Below, in pieces: positions 20,987-29,152 of a stretch of DNA of 38,693 nt (the first letter of the stretch is position 1; each line of letters begins with the position of its first letter). Origin of the DNA: an uncultured Bacilli bacterium (GTDB lineage Bacteria; Bacillota_I; Bacilli_A; RF39; UBA660). The notes beneath the pieces were generated by a model. It saw only the letters and a list, made by a program, of their open reading frames with translations. It was not told where the DNA came from and searched no databases. Location: assembly GCA_934101225.1 (NCBI GenBank), contig CAKOQK010000011.1, positions 1-38,693 on the forward strand, in the 5' to 3' direction. Position numbers and translations under genes: made by a program.

Positions 20987-22886
20987 TAATTATGTTAAAC
21001 AAGGTATGCCGTATTTTGTATTGTTATTAATAATTGTTGGAATTATGTCATTCTATGAATTATCACAATATAAAGTTAATGTGTTTACTTATGATCAATT
21101 TATTTCTGAATTAGATAAGAAGGATGTTAAAGATTTAGAAATAACTGCTAAGAGTGGAGCGGGTGTGTATTATATTACTGGTTCGCTTAAAGAATATGGT
21201 AGTAAAGAATCATTTAAGGTTAATGCACCATTATCAGATGCTGTTGTTAATAAAGTTATGGAGTATGTTGAAAGTGATGGTATAACTCTTATTACTGGTG
21301 AAAATCCGGAAAATAATAATATTCTTGCTGTTATTTTAAATGTTGTTCCAACTTTTATGTTAATTGGAGCTATGTTATGGTTATTTTCTAAATTAGGAAA
21401 ATCTAATAATAATAGTATGGATTTTGGTAGAAGTAAGGCTAAATTAAGTGAAGAAGCTAAAGCACATTTTAGTGATGTTGCTGGTTTAACTGAAGAAAAA
21501 GAAGAAGTTGCTGAGTTAATTGATTTTTTAAAGAATCCAAAGAAATTTCAAAGAATGGGTGCTAGAATTCCTAAAGGTGTATTACTTGTAGGGCCTCCGG
21601 GAACTGGTAAAACTTTACTTGCTAAAGCTGTTGCGGGTGAGGCTAATGTGCCATTTTATTATATAAGTGGTTCTGATTTTGTGGAATTATTTGTTGGTGT
21701 TGGTGCATCTCGTGTTAGAGATATGTTTAAACAAGCTAAGCAAACAGCTCCATGTTTAATATTTATTGATGAAATAGATGCAGTTGGCCGTCAAAGAGGT
21801 ACTGGTTTAGGTGGAGGTCACGATGAAAGAGAACAAACTTTAAATCAGTTATTAACTGAAATGGATGGATTTGGCGCTAATGAGGGTATTATTATCATAG
21901 CTGCTACTAATAGACCTGATGTTTTAGATCCGGCACTTTTAAGACCGGGAAGATTTGATAGACAAGTTACTGTTAGTTTACCTGATCAAAAGGAAAGACT
22001 TGCTATATTAAAAGTTCATGCTAAAAATAAAGTATTTGGTAATGACGTTAATTTAGAAAATATTTCTAAGAGAACACCAGGATTTAGTGGTGCAGATTTA
22101 GAAAACTTACTTAATGAGGCAGCACTTTTAGCTGTTAGAAGGAATTTACCTTCTATTGGTATGGCTGAAATTGATGAAGCATCTGATAGAGTTTTAATGG
22201 GACCTGCAAAAGTTTCTAGAAAATATAGTGAAAATGATAAAAAACTTGTTTCTTATCATGAGGCTGGACATGCTGTTATTGGACTTAAATTAGAACATGC
22301 AAATGTGGTTCAAAAAGTTACAATTATTCCAAGAGGAGCAGCTGGTGGATATAATATGATGATTCCAAGTGAAGAAAAGATTTGTTCAACTAAAACTGAT
22401 TTATTAGAAGAAATTACTGGATTACTTGGTGGTAGAACTGCTGAAGAATTAGTTTTTGGTGAAGTTACTACTGGAGCACATAATGACTTTGAAAAGGCTA
22501 CTAAAATTGCTAGAGCAATGGTTACTGAATATGGTATGAGTGATTTAGGACCATTACAGTTTGAACAACAAGAAGGTAGTGTATTCTTAGGTAGAGATTA
22601 TAATAAATCACATAATTTTTCTAATGAAGTTGCTAATGAGATTGATATGGAAATGCGTAAAATTATAGATGAATGTCATGCAAAAGCAACTAAAATAATT
22701 AAAGAAAATATGAGTTTATTAAAACTAATTGCAGAAAGTTTATTAGAACAAGAAACTTTAACAAAAGAGGAAATAGATTATTTAGTTGCTAATGGTCATT
22801 TACCAAAAGATGATCAAGAAGTTGTAGAAACAAAAGAAGATAAAATAACTAAAACTGAAAAGAAAAAGGACAAAACTGAAAAGTAA
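20973..22886 (+). CDS. ftsH: ATP-dependent zinc metalloprotease FtsH
   Basis: This 637-residue membrane AAA+ protease degrades misfolded and regulatory membrane proteins. Two N-terminal membrane helices (about 13-30 and 108-128) flank a short external domain. The AAA module has Walker A GPPGTGKT (207-214), Walker B LIFIDEIDAVG and the second region of homology with ATNRPDVLDPALLRPGRFDR. The protease domain has HEAGH (429-433). The C-terminus is a charged lysine/glutamate tail. AAGGAG is 7 nt before the ATG, inside the end of tilS, giving tight coupling. Confidence 0.98.
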   Translation: MKKNNNYVKQGMPYFVLLLIIVGIMSFYELSQYKVNVFTYDQFISELDKKDVKDLEITAKSGAGVYYITGSLKEYGSKESFKVNAPLSDAVVNKVMEYVESDGITLITGENPENNNILAVILNVVPTFMLIGAMLWLFSKLGKSNNNSMDFGRSKAKLSEEAKAHFSDVAGLTEEKEEVAELIDFLKNPKKFQRMGARIPKGVLLVGPPGTGKTLLAKAVAGEANVPFYYISGSDFVELFVGVGASRVRDMFKQAKQTAPCLIFIDEIDAVGRQRGTGLGGGHDEREQTLNQLLTEMDGFGANEGIIIIAATNRPDVLDPALLRPGRFDRQVTVSLPDQKERLAILKVHAKNKVFGNDVNLENISKRTPGFSGADLENLLNEAALLAVRRNLPSIGMAEIDEASDRVLMGPAKVSRKYSENDKKLVSYHEAGHAVIGLKLEHANVVQKVTIIPRGAAGGYNMMIPSEEKICSTKTDLLEEITGLLGGRTAEELVFGEVTTGAHNDFEKATKIARAMVTEYGMSDLGPLQFEQQEGSVFLGRDYNKSHNFSNEVANEIDMEMRKIIDECHAKATKIIKENMSLLKLIAESLLEQETLTKEEIDYLVANGHLPKDDQEVVETKEDKITKTEKKKDKTEK

Positions 22887-22919
22887 TGTTCTTTTTTTGG
22901 TTTTAAGAACAGTTTTTTT
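22887..22919 (+). terminator. Terminator of tilS-ftsH
   Basis: TGTTCTT (22887-22893) pairs perfectly with AAGAACA (22905-22911) around an 11-nt loop and is followed by G and seven Ts. It starts right after the ftsH stop. Confidence 0.7.
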
Positions 22920-22947
22920 ACACAAGTTTGTCTATATATGATAAAAT
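22917..22947 (+). promoter_or_regulatory. Promoter of parA-parB
   Basis: An extended -10, TGATAAAAT (hexamer 22942-22947), lies 28 nt before the parA start, with TTTACA at 22917-22922 as a possible -35 and a long 19-nt spacer overlapping the preceding terminator tail. Confidence 0.45.
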
Positions 22948-22974
22948 AAAAAGTGATAGAAAAAGAGTGGTAAT

Positions 22975-23760
22975 ATGACAAAAGTTATTTCATTAGTTAA
23001 TCAAAAGGGTGGTGTTGGCAAAACTACTACTAGTATTAATTTAGCTGCTTCATTAGGAAAATTGGGCAAAAAAACATTAATTATTGATTTAGATCCGCAA
23101 GGTAATACGACTACTGGATTAGGTGTAAATAAGGGCGAAATTAAGGCTAGTATTTATGATGTTCTTAATGGTGATAGTCCAATTAGAAAGGCAATTAAGA
23201 AAACAAGTTTTGACTTGCTTTCTATTATTCCAGCTACTATAAATTTAGCAGGTATTGACTATGAATTATTAGAAAAAGGACATAATGATTCTGAATTTAA
23301 AAAGAATGAACAGCTTAGAAATGCTTTAAGTGAAGTAAAAGATAATTATGATTATATTATTATTGATTGTCCTCCTTCACTTGGTGTGTTAACGACTAAC
23401 GCACTTGTTGCTAGTGATTCTGTTATTATTCCTGTACAATGTGAGTTTTTTGCGCTTGAGGGAATTAGTCAATTATTAAATACAATTATTATGACACAAA
23501 CAAGGTTAAATCCAAATTTGAAAATCGAGGGTGTTCTTTTAACACTTTTAGATTCAAGAACTAATTTAGGATATGAGGTAGTTGAAGAGGTTAGGAAATA
23601 TTTTAAAGATAAAACTTTTAATACTATAATACCTAGATTAATTAGATTAGTTGAAGCACCAAGTCATGGAATGCCTATTAATGAATATGAACCTAATAGT
23701 AGGGCAGCACTTGCATATATGAATTTAGCTAAGGAGGTAATTGAAAGAGATGGAGAATAA
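22975..23760 (+). CDS. parA: Chromosome-partitioning ATPase ParA/Soj
   Basis: This 261-residue deviant-Walker ATPase carries KGGVGKTT (11-18), the second ParA motif LIIDLDPQGNTTTGLG, and IIDCPPSLGVLTTNAL. With ParB it segregates chromosome origins and, in Bacilli, influences replication initiation. The size matches chromosomal Soj rather than larger plasmid ParA proteins. It is followed by parB with an 11-nt overlap, the typical chromosomal arrangement. Confidence 0.95.
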   Translation: MTKVISLVNQKGGVGKTTTSINLAASLGKLGKKTLIIDLDPQGNTTTGLGVNKGEIKASIYDVLNGDSPIRKAIKKTSFDLLSIIPATINLAGIDYELLEKGHNDSEFKKNEQLRNALSEVKDNYDYIIIDCPPSLGVLTTNALVASDSVIIPVQCEFFALEGISQLLNTIIMTQTRLNPNLKIEGVLLTLLDSRTNLGYEVVEEVRKYFKDKTFNTIIPRLIRLVEAPSHGMPINEYEPNSRAALAYMNLAKEVIERDGE

Positions 23761-24643
23761 AAGAAGAGCCTTAGGTAAGGGATTAGAGCAATTATTTGGT
23801 AGTGAAAATGTTGATATTGATGCATTTGAACAAAATATAGTTGATAATGCGAATAATAATAATGAAATTAAACAAATTAATTTATCAGAAATTAGGAGCA
23901 ATCCATATCAACCTAGAACATATTTTAATGAAGATGCTTTAAATGAACTTGCTGAGTCAATTAAAATACATGGTGTTGTTGAACCGATTATTGTTAAAAA
24001 AAGTATTAAAGGTTATGAATTAGTAGCAGGTGAAAGAAGAACAAAAGCAAGTAGAATTGCAGGTTTGGAAACTATTCCAGCTGTTGTTAAGGATTTTACT
24101 GATCAAGAAATGATGGATATTGCTATTTTAGAAAATATTCAAAGAGAAGATTTATCTCCTTTAGAACTTGCTGAGGGGTTTAAGAAATATATTGAAACTA
24201 CTGGAATGAGTCAAGATGAAGTTGCTAAAAAATTTGGTAAGAGTCGTTCTTATATTACTAATGCATTAGGACTTTTAAATTTACCTACTCCTGTTAAGGA
24301 AAAAATCAATAATAAAGAGATAAGTGCTTCACATGCAAGAGTTTTATCTAAGTTTGATGATGAAAATGTAATTAATGAACTTGCTGATAAGGTTGCTAAG
24401 GAAAAAATTTCGGTTAGAGAATTAGAACTTATTAGTAGTACTGATGAATCTATTCCAAAGAGAAAACCTATTACTAGACAAAGCATTAAAATAAATAAAT
24501 ATGGTGTTTATGAAAATGCTTTAAAGGAAAAGCTAGGATTAAGAGTTAGTGTACTAGATAGTAAGATTGTAATTCCATTTAACACAGAAGAAGATTTAAA
24601 TAGAATATTTGAATTATTAAATATAGATTTGGATGAAAATTAA
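23750..24643 (+). CDS. parB: Chromosome-partitioning protein ParB/Spo0J
   Basis: I choose the ATG at 23750 (297 residues) because the N-terminus MENKRRALGKGLEQLF matches the conserved ParA-stimulating start of ParB. An in-frame TTG at 23741 lies only 3 nt after AAGGAGG, while the ATG is 12 nt from it, so the start is not fully certain. The ParB/CTPase fold has PYQPR (52-56), GERR (94-97) and ENIQREDLSPLE (128-139). A helix-turn-helix for parS binding spans about 152-177, and a short dimerisation domain ends the protein. No parS-like 16-mer (TGTTTCACGTGAAACA type) was seen in the window. Confidence 0.95.
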   Translation: MENKRRALGKGLEQLFGSENVDIDAFEQNIVDNANNNNEIKQINLSEIRSNPYQPRTYFNEDALNELAESIKIHGVVEPIIVKKSIKGYELVAGERRTKASRIAGLETIPAVVKDFTDQEMMDIAILENIQREDLSPLELAEGFKKYIETTGMSQDEVAKKFGKSRSYITNALGLLNLPTPVKEKINNKEISASHARVLSKFDDENVINELADKVAKEKISVRELELISSTDESIPKRKPITRQSIKINKYGVYENALKEKLGLRVSVLDSKIVIPFNTEEDLNRIFELLNIDLDEN

Positions 24644-24837
24644 TGAAATATAAAGTTAATGATTTAGTTATTATGAAGAAAGACCATGCTTGTGGAACAA
24701 ATTTGTGGAAGATAACAAGAACAGGTGTGGATATAAAAATTAAATGTGTTAATTGTAATCATGAAATAATGATGGATAGACTGGAGTTTGAAAAAAAATT
24801 AAGGAGAATTATTAATGAAGAGGATAAAAAAGATTAA
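24643..24837 (+). CDS. DUF951 family small protein
   Basis: The 64-residue protein follows the DUF951 pattern: KYKVNDLVIMKKDHACGTNLWKI, then IKIKCVNCNHEIMMDRLEFEK. Cysteines C17, C35 and C38 with a nearby histidine suggest a small zinc-binding fold. Its ATG overlaps the parB stop by one base (TAATG), and it overlaps the next gene by 23 nt. DUF951 genes sit beside parB in many Firmicutes; the function is unknown, and linkage suggests a role near chromosome maintenance or translation. Confidence 0.88.
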   Translation: MKYKVNDLVIMKKDHACGTNLWKITRTGVDIKIKCVNCNHEIMMDRLEFEKKLRRIINEEDKKD

Positions 24838-26347
24838 AGGTAAATTAGCGTTACATCCAATAATTTCATTTTGTATTTTAATGTTTATAATTGTTGCTTT
24901 AAGTGGTGTGCTTAATTTATTTAATGTTACTACTACTTATAATAGAATTACTAATAATGGAACTTATGTTAGAGAATTAGTATCAAGTGAAAATTTATTT
25001 AGTTTACATGGATTAAAAGTTATATTTAGTAATGCAGTGTCAAATTTTGCGTCATTTATTCCACTTTCTATGTTAATTATTACGTTAATGGGGATTGGAG
25101 TAATGGATAAAACAGGATTTTTAGATTCGCTTTTTTATGTACTAACGAGAAATACGAATAAAAAAATTGTTACTTTTGTGTTATCGCTTGTTTGTATACT
25201 TTCTTCTGTTACTGGAGATTTAGGATATATTATTTTGATACCTTTATCGGCGTTATTATTTAAGTATGGTAAGAGACATCCAAAGGCAGGAATTATTTGT
25301 GCTTTTGCTTCAATTGCGTGTGGAAGTGGTATTAATATTTTTATGAGTAGTATTGATACTGCAGTAATTGCTTATACTAATCAGGCAGCTTCATTATTAA
25401 CTAAGGATTATAGTATGGGAGTATTTTCTCTTATATTTGTAATGATTATTGCGTCAATTGTACTAGCTTTAATTATTTCTAGTGTTACTGAGAAGATCAT
25501 TGTTCCAATGTTGGGACATTATGAACTTATGGACGAGACAGAAGATTATTTAACCAAAAAAGAAAAAAGAGGATTATTAATTTCATTATTTTTTGGAGTT
25601 ATTTATATAATAATAATTATTTATAATATTATTCCTTATGCTCCACTTGGTGGTAATTTTTTAGATTATAGTCAAAAGTATTATATTGATAAATTATTTG
25701 GTTACAATAGTTTCTTTAGTCAGGGATACGTATTTGTAATTGTAATATTATTCTTTATTTTAGGTTTTGTTTATGGATTTGCAACTAAAAAAATTAAAAC
25801 CGCTAAGGAAGTATTTGATTCTCTAAGTTATAGTTTAGATAAAATAGGAAATGTTTTAGTATTTATTTTCTTTGCTTCTAGTTTGATATTTATTTTTAAA
25901 TCAAGTAATATAGGTAATCTAGTAGTGAGTTTGTTTGCGAACTTTATAAATAGTAGTAATTTAAGTGGTATTGTATTAGTTATAATGACATTTATATTTA
26001 GTGCTTTGTCAACATTATTTTTACCTAGTACTTTAAGTAAATGGGCTATACTTAGTCCAACAGTGGTTCCTGCATTTATGAATGAGGGACTTAGTCCTGA
26101 ATTTGCTACTTTGGTATTTAGAGCCGGAGAATGCGTTACATATGGTTTAACACCGGTAATGGCTTATTTCATTATTTATTTAGCGTTTATGGAATTATAT
26201 AATGTAAATGAGGAAGAAGGATTATTTGGAAATATTAAATATTTGATTCCATATTCACTTTGTACGCTTGTTATGTGGCTTATTCTTATTTTGTTACTTT
26301 ACGTGATTGGTATTCCTTTTGGAATTGGTGGTTATGTAGGATTATAG
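24815..26347 (+). CDS. AbgT family transporter
   Basis: This 510-residue protein has about 12 membrane helices and fits the AbgT family in length and motifs: a HPIISFCILMFIIVALSG start, FIPLSMLIITLMGIGVMDKTGFLDSLF, and VTGDLGYIILIPLSALLFKYGKRHP. The C-terminal half has the second re-entrant region (LSTLFLPSTLSKWAILSPTVVPAF). AbgT proteins import p-aminobenzoyl-glutamate or export sulfonamide-like compounds using ion gradients; which applies here is unclear. AAGGAG precedes the ATG within the overlapping DUF951 gene, so it is part of the par transcript. Linkage to folate genes is not visible. Confidence 0.82.
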   Translation: MKRIKKIKGKLALHPIISFCILMFIIVALSGVLNLFNVTTTYNRITNNGTYVRELVSSENLFSLHGLKVIFSNAVSNFASFIPLSMLIITLMGIGVMDKTGFLDSLFYVLTRNTNKKIVTFVLSLVCILSSVTGDLGYIILIPLSALLFKYGKRHPKAGIICAFASIACGSGINIFMSSIDTAVIAYTNQAASLLTKDYSMGVFSLIFVMIIASIVLALIISSVTEKIIVPMLGHYELMDETEDYLTKKEKRGLLISLFFGVIYIIIIIYNIIPYAPLGGNFLDYSQKYYIDKLFGYNSFFSQGYVFVIVILFFILGFVYGFATKKIKTAKEVFDSLSYSLDKIGNVLVFIFFASSLIFIFKSSNIGNLVVSLFANFINSSNLSGIVLVIMTFIFSALSTLFLPSTLSKWAILSPTVVPAFMNEGLSPEFATLVFRAGECVTYGLTPVMAYFIIYLAFMELYNVNEEEGLFGNIKYLIPYSLCTLVMWLILILLLYVIGIPFGIGGYVGL

Positions 26348-26374
26348 AACTTATCTTTTTGGATAAGTTTTTTG
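26348..26374 (+). terminator. Terminator of the parA to AbgT operon
   Basis: AACTTATC (26348-26355) pairs perfectly with GATAAGTT (26362-26369) around a TTTTTG loop, followed by TTTTG. It begins right after the TAG stop. Confidence 0.8.
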
Positions 26375-26424
26375 TATTTAATATGTAAATTTATCAATAA
26401 TATAAATGCACTTTACTTAAATTT

Positions 26425-26438
26425 TACATAATTATGTA
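26425..26438. promoter_or_regulatory. Perfect 14-bp palindrome upstream of the T7SS promoter
   Basis: TACATAATTATGTA is a perfect dyad lying 7 nt upstream of the -35 hexamer of the type VII locus. Its position fits an activator or repressor operator. No regulator gene is adjacent. Confidence 0.45.
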
Positions 26439-26445
26439 TATTTTC

Positions 26446-26475
26446 TTGAAAAAAAATAAAAAGTATTGTTATACT
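26446..26475 (+). promoter_or_regulatory. Promoter of the type VII secretion locus
   Basis: TTGAAA (26446-26451), an 18-nt spacer and TATACT (26470-26475) preceded by TGT give a good extended -10 promoter. The start site would be near 26482. A small inverted repeat, CGATA-GTGA-TATCG (26485-26498), lies at the beginning of the leader, followed by an AAAGGAGG ribosome site at 26528-26535. Confidence 0.75.
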
Positions 26476-26544
26476 TATTATAGTCGATAGTGATATCGGT
26501 AAAGCAAACATTTATGTCTTATTTTGTAAAAGGAGGAATTTATT

Positions 26545-27159
26545 ATGGATATTAATGTGAAAAATGTAGATTTAGCTTATGATCAATGTGAAAATCTTCA
26601 TAAAACTATGGATATGAAAGGATCAGATTTAATGTCAGAATTAAAATCTAATATTACAAATTTAAAAGTACATTGGATTTCTTCAGATGCATCTGCACAT
26701 ATAAATAATTTAATTGATTTACATACTTTTTTAGGAAATGTAATAGTAGATTCAGTTAATTCAATATCATATGCAGCCGACAGAATTATTTCAATTCAAA
26801 ATGTAAGAAAAGCAAATCATGGTGGAAGTGGTAATGTTGGAGAACATTTAAGTACTAGAACTGATTTTGATAAATTATCTCATATTGAAAATACTGCAGA
26901 ATATCAGGCAAGCTATGGTGAACTTACATCTGATTTAAATGATTTGAAATCAATTCAAGCATCATATATGCAATTAATTAGTACATTTAAAAATCAAAGA
27001 GATGAATTATTTAATAATTGGTTAGCAGGAGCAAATATTGAACGTGCTAGACAAGTATTTAATGATTTTTTAGATAATTCTGATAAGTATAAAAATTATT
27101 TAGATAGTGCAATTGATAATTTAAGTAAGGCTACATCTAATATTTCATTTATTTCTTAG
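26545..27159 (+). CDS. Double WXG100-like protein of the T7SS locus
   Basis: The 204-residue, almost all-helical protein looks like two WXG100-sized modules in tandem. The first (1 to about 95) has W44 in HWISSDASAHIN at the expected hairpin turn. The second (about 105-204) has W159 in NNWLAGANIERA. A glycine-rich linker (GGSGNVG, 93-99) separates them. WXG100 proteins are secreted helical-hairpin dimers that accompany T7SS substrates; a fused pair could form an intramolecular dimer. It is the first gene of the locus with the strongest ribosome site, as expected for an abundant secreted protein. No signal peptide is present. Confidence 0.7.
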   Translation: MDINVKNVDLAYDQCENLHKTMDMKGSDLMSELKSNITNLKVHWISSDASAHINNLIDLHTFLGNVIVDSVNSISYAADRIISIQNVRKANHGGSGNVGEHLSTRTDFDKLSHIENTAEYQASYGELTSDLNDLKSIQASYMQLISTFKNQRDELFNNWLAGANIERARQVFNDFLDNSDKYKNYLDSAIDNLSKATSNISFIS

Positions 27160-27170
27160 GATGTGATTTT

Positions 27171-27557
27171 ATGAAGTCTAGTTCAACTTATCTTAGTTAT
27201 ATGCATAAGATGCAAAGAAACAAAAAAATATATAGTGATTTAAAATCTAAATTGTCGTATGCGGGTTTAAGATTTAATTGGTATACTAAAAATATTAATA
27301 ATGCTTATAGTTGTTTTGTTTCTGGTTATCAAGAAGAAAATGGAGCTACATTAACTGGTGATATGGTTGTGAATCTTAAAACAAGTTCTGAAAATATAAA
27401 TTCTTCTATAGATAATCTTGTACAATCTATAGAATCGGAAATTGAGAAAGCAGATGCTGCATATCAAAGATTTAGTGTTAAGTATGTTGATGCTTTGAGA
27501 AGAGAAAGAGAAGCAGCAGAGAGAGCTGCAAAAGAAAGAGCAATTAGAAGATCTTAG
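27171..27557 (+). CDS. Small helical T7SS-associated protein (unknown family)
   Basis: The 128-residue protein is largely helical. Residues 1-50 are basic with several tyrosines, residues 60-105 form amphipathic helices (NLKTSSENINSSIDNL), and the C-terminus is a charged coil (LRREREAAERAAKERA). It starts 11 nt after the double-WXG gene. Size, shape and position resemble the small helical partners of LXG/WXG substrates (YwqH/DUF5082-like) in Firmicute T7SS loci, but I see no decisive motif. A chaperone or co-secreted partner for the two lysozyme-domain proteins downstream is inferred from context. Confidence 0.55.
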   Translation: MKSSSTYLSYMHKMQRNKKIYSDLKSKLSYAGLRFNWYTKNINNAYSCFVSGYQEENGATLTGDMVVNLKTSSENINSSIDNLVQSIESEIEKADAAYQRFSVKYVDALRREREAAERAAKERAIRRS

Positions 27558-27569
27558 GAGTGATAAAAA

Positions 27570-27809
27570 TTGAATAAGATTTTAGTTTCTGTTGAAATAC
27601 CGAAATTAAGTGAAAATTATAATTTTTTGATTCCAATTAATAAAAAAATTGGATTTTTAAAAAAAAATATTATTGATTTGATTAAATTAAAAAATGTTGA
27701 TGCTTTGTCTTTAAGATTATTGGAAAAGTTCACTGGTAAGGAATTAAATAGTGACTTATTTGTTTACCAATCTAATATAAAAAATGGTTCAGTATTAGTA
27801 TTGATTTAG
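27570..27809 (+). CDS. esaB: EsaB/YukD-type ubiquitin-like T7SS protein
   Basis: The 79-residue protein has the YukD ubiquitin-like pattern: beta strands KILVSVEIP and YNFLIPINKKIGFLKKNIIDLI, a central helix, and a C-terminal strand GSVLVLI. YukD/EsaB is a standard cytosolic component or regulator of T7SSb. It starts with TTG behind AGGAG at 9 nt. Its place between the small helical gene and the first effector-like gene supports the assignment. Confidence 0.8.
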   Translation: MNKILVSVEIPKLSENYNFLIPINKKIGFLKKNIIDLIKLKNVDALSLRLLEKFTGKELNSDLFVYQSNIKNGSVLVLI

Positions 27810-27818
27810 GAGGAAAGT

Positions 27819-28970
27819 ATGAATGTTAATATAAATGAAATTCAAAAAGGTTTAAATTGTTTAGAAGGTAATTCTGAAAATCTTGAAAATGCAAAAAATG
27901 CTATAAATCAAATTTCTAGTATATCAATGGGAAATTTCACTCCAATTTGTGAAGATTATAGTTCTAATATAAATGATTATTTAGCACAAATTAGTCATAT
28001 TAGTACAAAATTAGCTAAATTAAGATCAAATAATACTGATTTTGTTTTTTTAGCTAATTCTTTATTTAAAGAATTGTTAAATCTTGCTGGTGTTGAATAT
28101 GATGGTACTGGAACAGAGGTTTATTTTCCAGGAGAGTTTAATAGAGATAAAATTATTCGTTTAACCTATTTGTTGTCAAATGGAACTTTTGGGGCTACTG
28201 AAGAAGAACAAAAAAAATATTTAAAAGATCACTTTGGTTATGGTGATGATATTTATAATTTATTGAAATTGAATTTAAATTCGCAAAGTAAAGATAAAAT
28301 AGAAAGTATTTATGATGTAACGTTAAATGTTCCTGTTCCTATTGTTTCAACAACCCCAGATACTGGTTATTATGGCATAACTGGATTTGATTCTTCAGTT
28401 CCTTTTAAATATAATAAAATACTTGTTGATGAATTAGTAAAAAATGATGATTTTTTTAATTCTGATGGTACATATAATAATCCGGAAACAGGAAGAAATG
28501 TTTTATATGTTTATTCTTATATGATTAATAATTTTCATTATACGGACACCGCTGCGAGAGCTATTTTGGCTAATATGATGATTGAAAGTTTTGTAAAACC
28601 CGATGTTTCAAATCGAAGTAGTTCTGCTTATGGATTATGCCAATGGCTTGGAGATCGTAAAACGGATTTATTTACATATGCAACTGATCATGGATTAGAT
28701 GCTAATAATATTGATACTCAACTTGAATTTATGAATCATGAATTATCTACTAAATGGGATGATAAAAGAGGTTTATATGCACGAATTACAGGAAAAAAAG
28801 ATGCTGATTTTACATCTTTAACAAAAGATTTTTGTGCTATGTATGAAATTCCCTATAATGTTCCTGATAAAGATATTCAAGCAGGTTATGATAGAGCAAC
28901 GTGGGAAAGTGCTAAAGGTGTTAATGATTTAATTGATAAATATAATAATTTTGAAGACTTATTAAGTTAG
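27819..28970 (+). CDS. Putative T7SS substrate: helical N-domain fused to a phage-tail-lysozyme-like domain
   Basis: The protein has 383 residues. Residues 1 to about 92 form a predicted helical hairpin (turn at MGNFTP, 37-42) shaped like a WXG/LXG targeting domain but lacking W-x-G. After a linker, residues from about 225 on match the phage tail lysozyme pattern: YSYMINNFHYTDTAARAILANMMIES, YGLCQWLGDRKTDLFTYA, and DTQLEFMNHEL, with E256 as the likely catalytic glutamate. Such domains cleave peptidoglycan glycan strands. There is no signal peptide, so export through the adjacent EssC is likely. GGAGG precedes the start. No immunity gene follows, which fits wall remodelling more than an intracellular toxin. 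Confidence 0.75.
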   Translation: MNVNINEIQKGLNCLEGNSENLENAKNAINQISSISMGNFTPICEDYSSNINDYLAQISHISTKLAKLRSNNTDFVFLANSLFKELLNLAGVEYDGTGTEVYFPGEFNRDKIIRLTYLLSNGTFGATEEEQKKYLKDHFGYGDDIYNLLKLNLNSQSKDKIESIYDVTLNVPVPIVSTTPDTGYYGITGFDSSVPFKYNKILVDELVKNDDFFNSDGTYNNPETGRNVLYVYSYMINNFHYTDTAARAILANMMIESFVKPDVSNRSSSAYGLCQWLGDRKTDLFTYATDHGLDANNIDTQLEFMNHELSTKWDDKRGLYARITGKKDADFTSLTKDFCAMYEIPYNVPDKDIQAGYDRATWESAKGVNDLIDKYNNFEDLLS

Positions 28971-29030
28971 TGTATTAATATATGATTATTAATATTATTA
29001 TATAAATTTTGAAATTTTAATTGTAGTAAT

Positions 29031-29061
29031 TGCCATAATATAGTAATTCCATATTATGGCA
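29031..29061. promoter_or_regulatory. Hairpin between the two lysozyme-domain genes
   Basis: TGCCATAATAT (29031-29041) and ATATTATGGCA (29051-29061) are a perfect 11-bp inverted repeat with a 9-nt loop in the 182-nt gap. No T-run follows, so it is not a standard terminator. It could be an RNA processing or stabilising element or a protein-binding site. Confidence 0.4.
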
Positions 29062-29152
29062 TTATTAAAACATATATTGCTATTTTATTTATTATATTGT
29101 TTAGGTAATATTTTAATATAAGATTAATACTATTATATTTTTGGAGGAAAGT

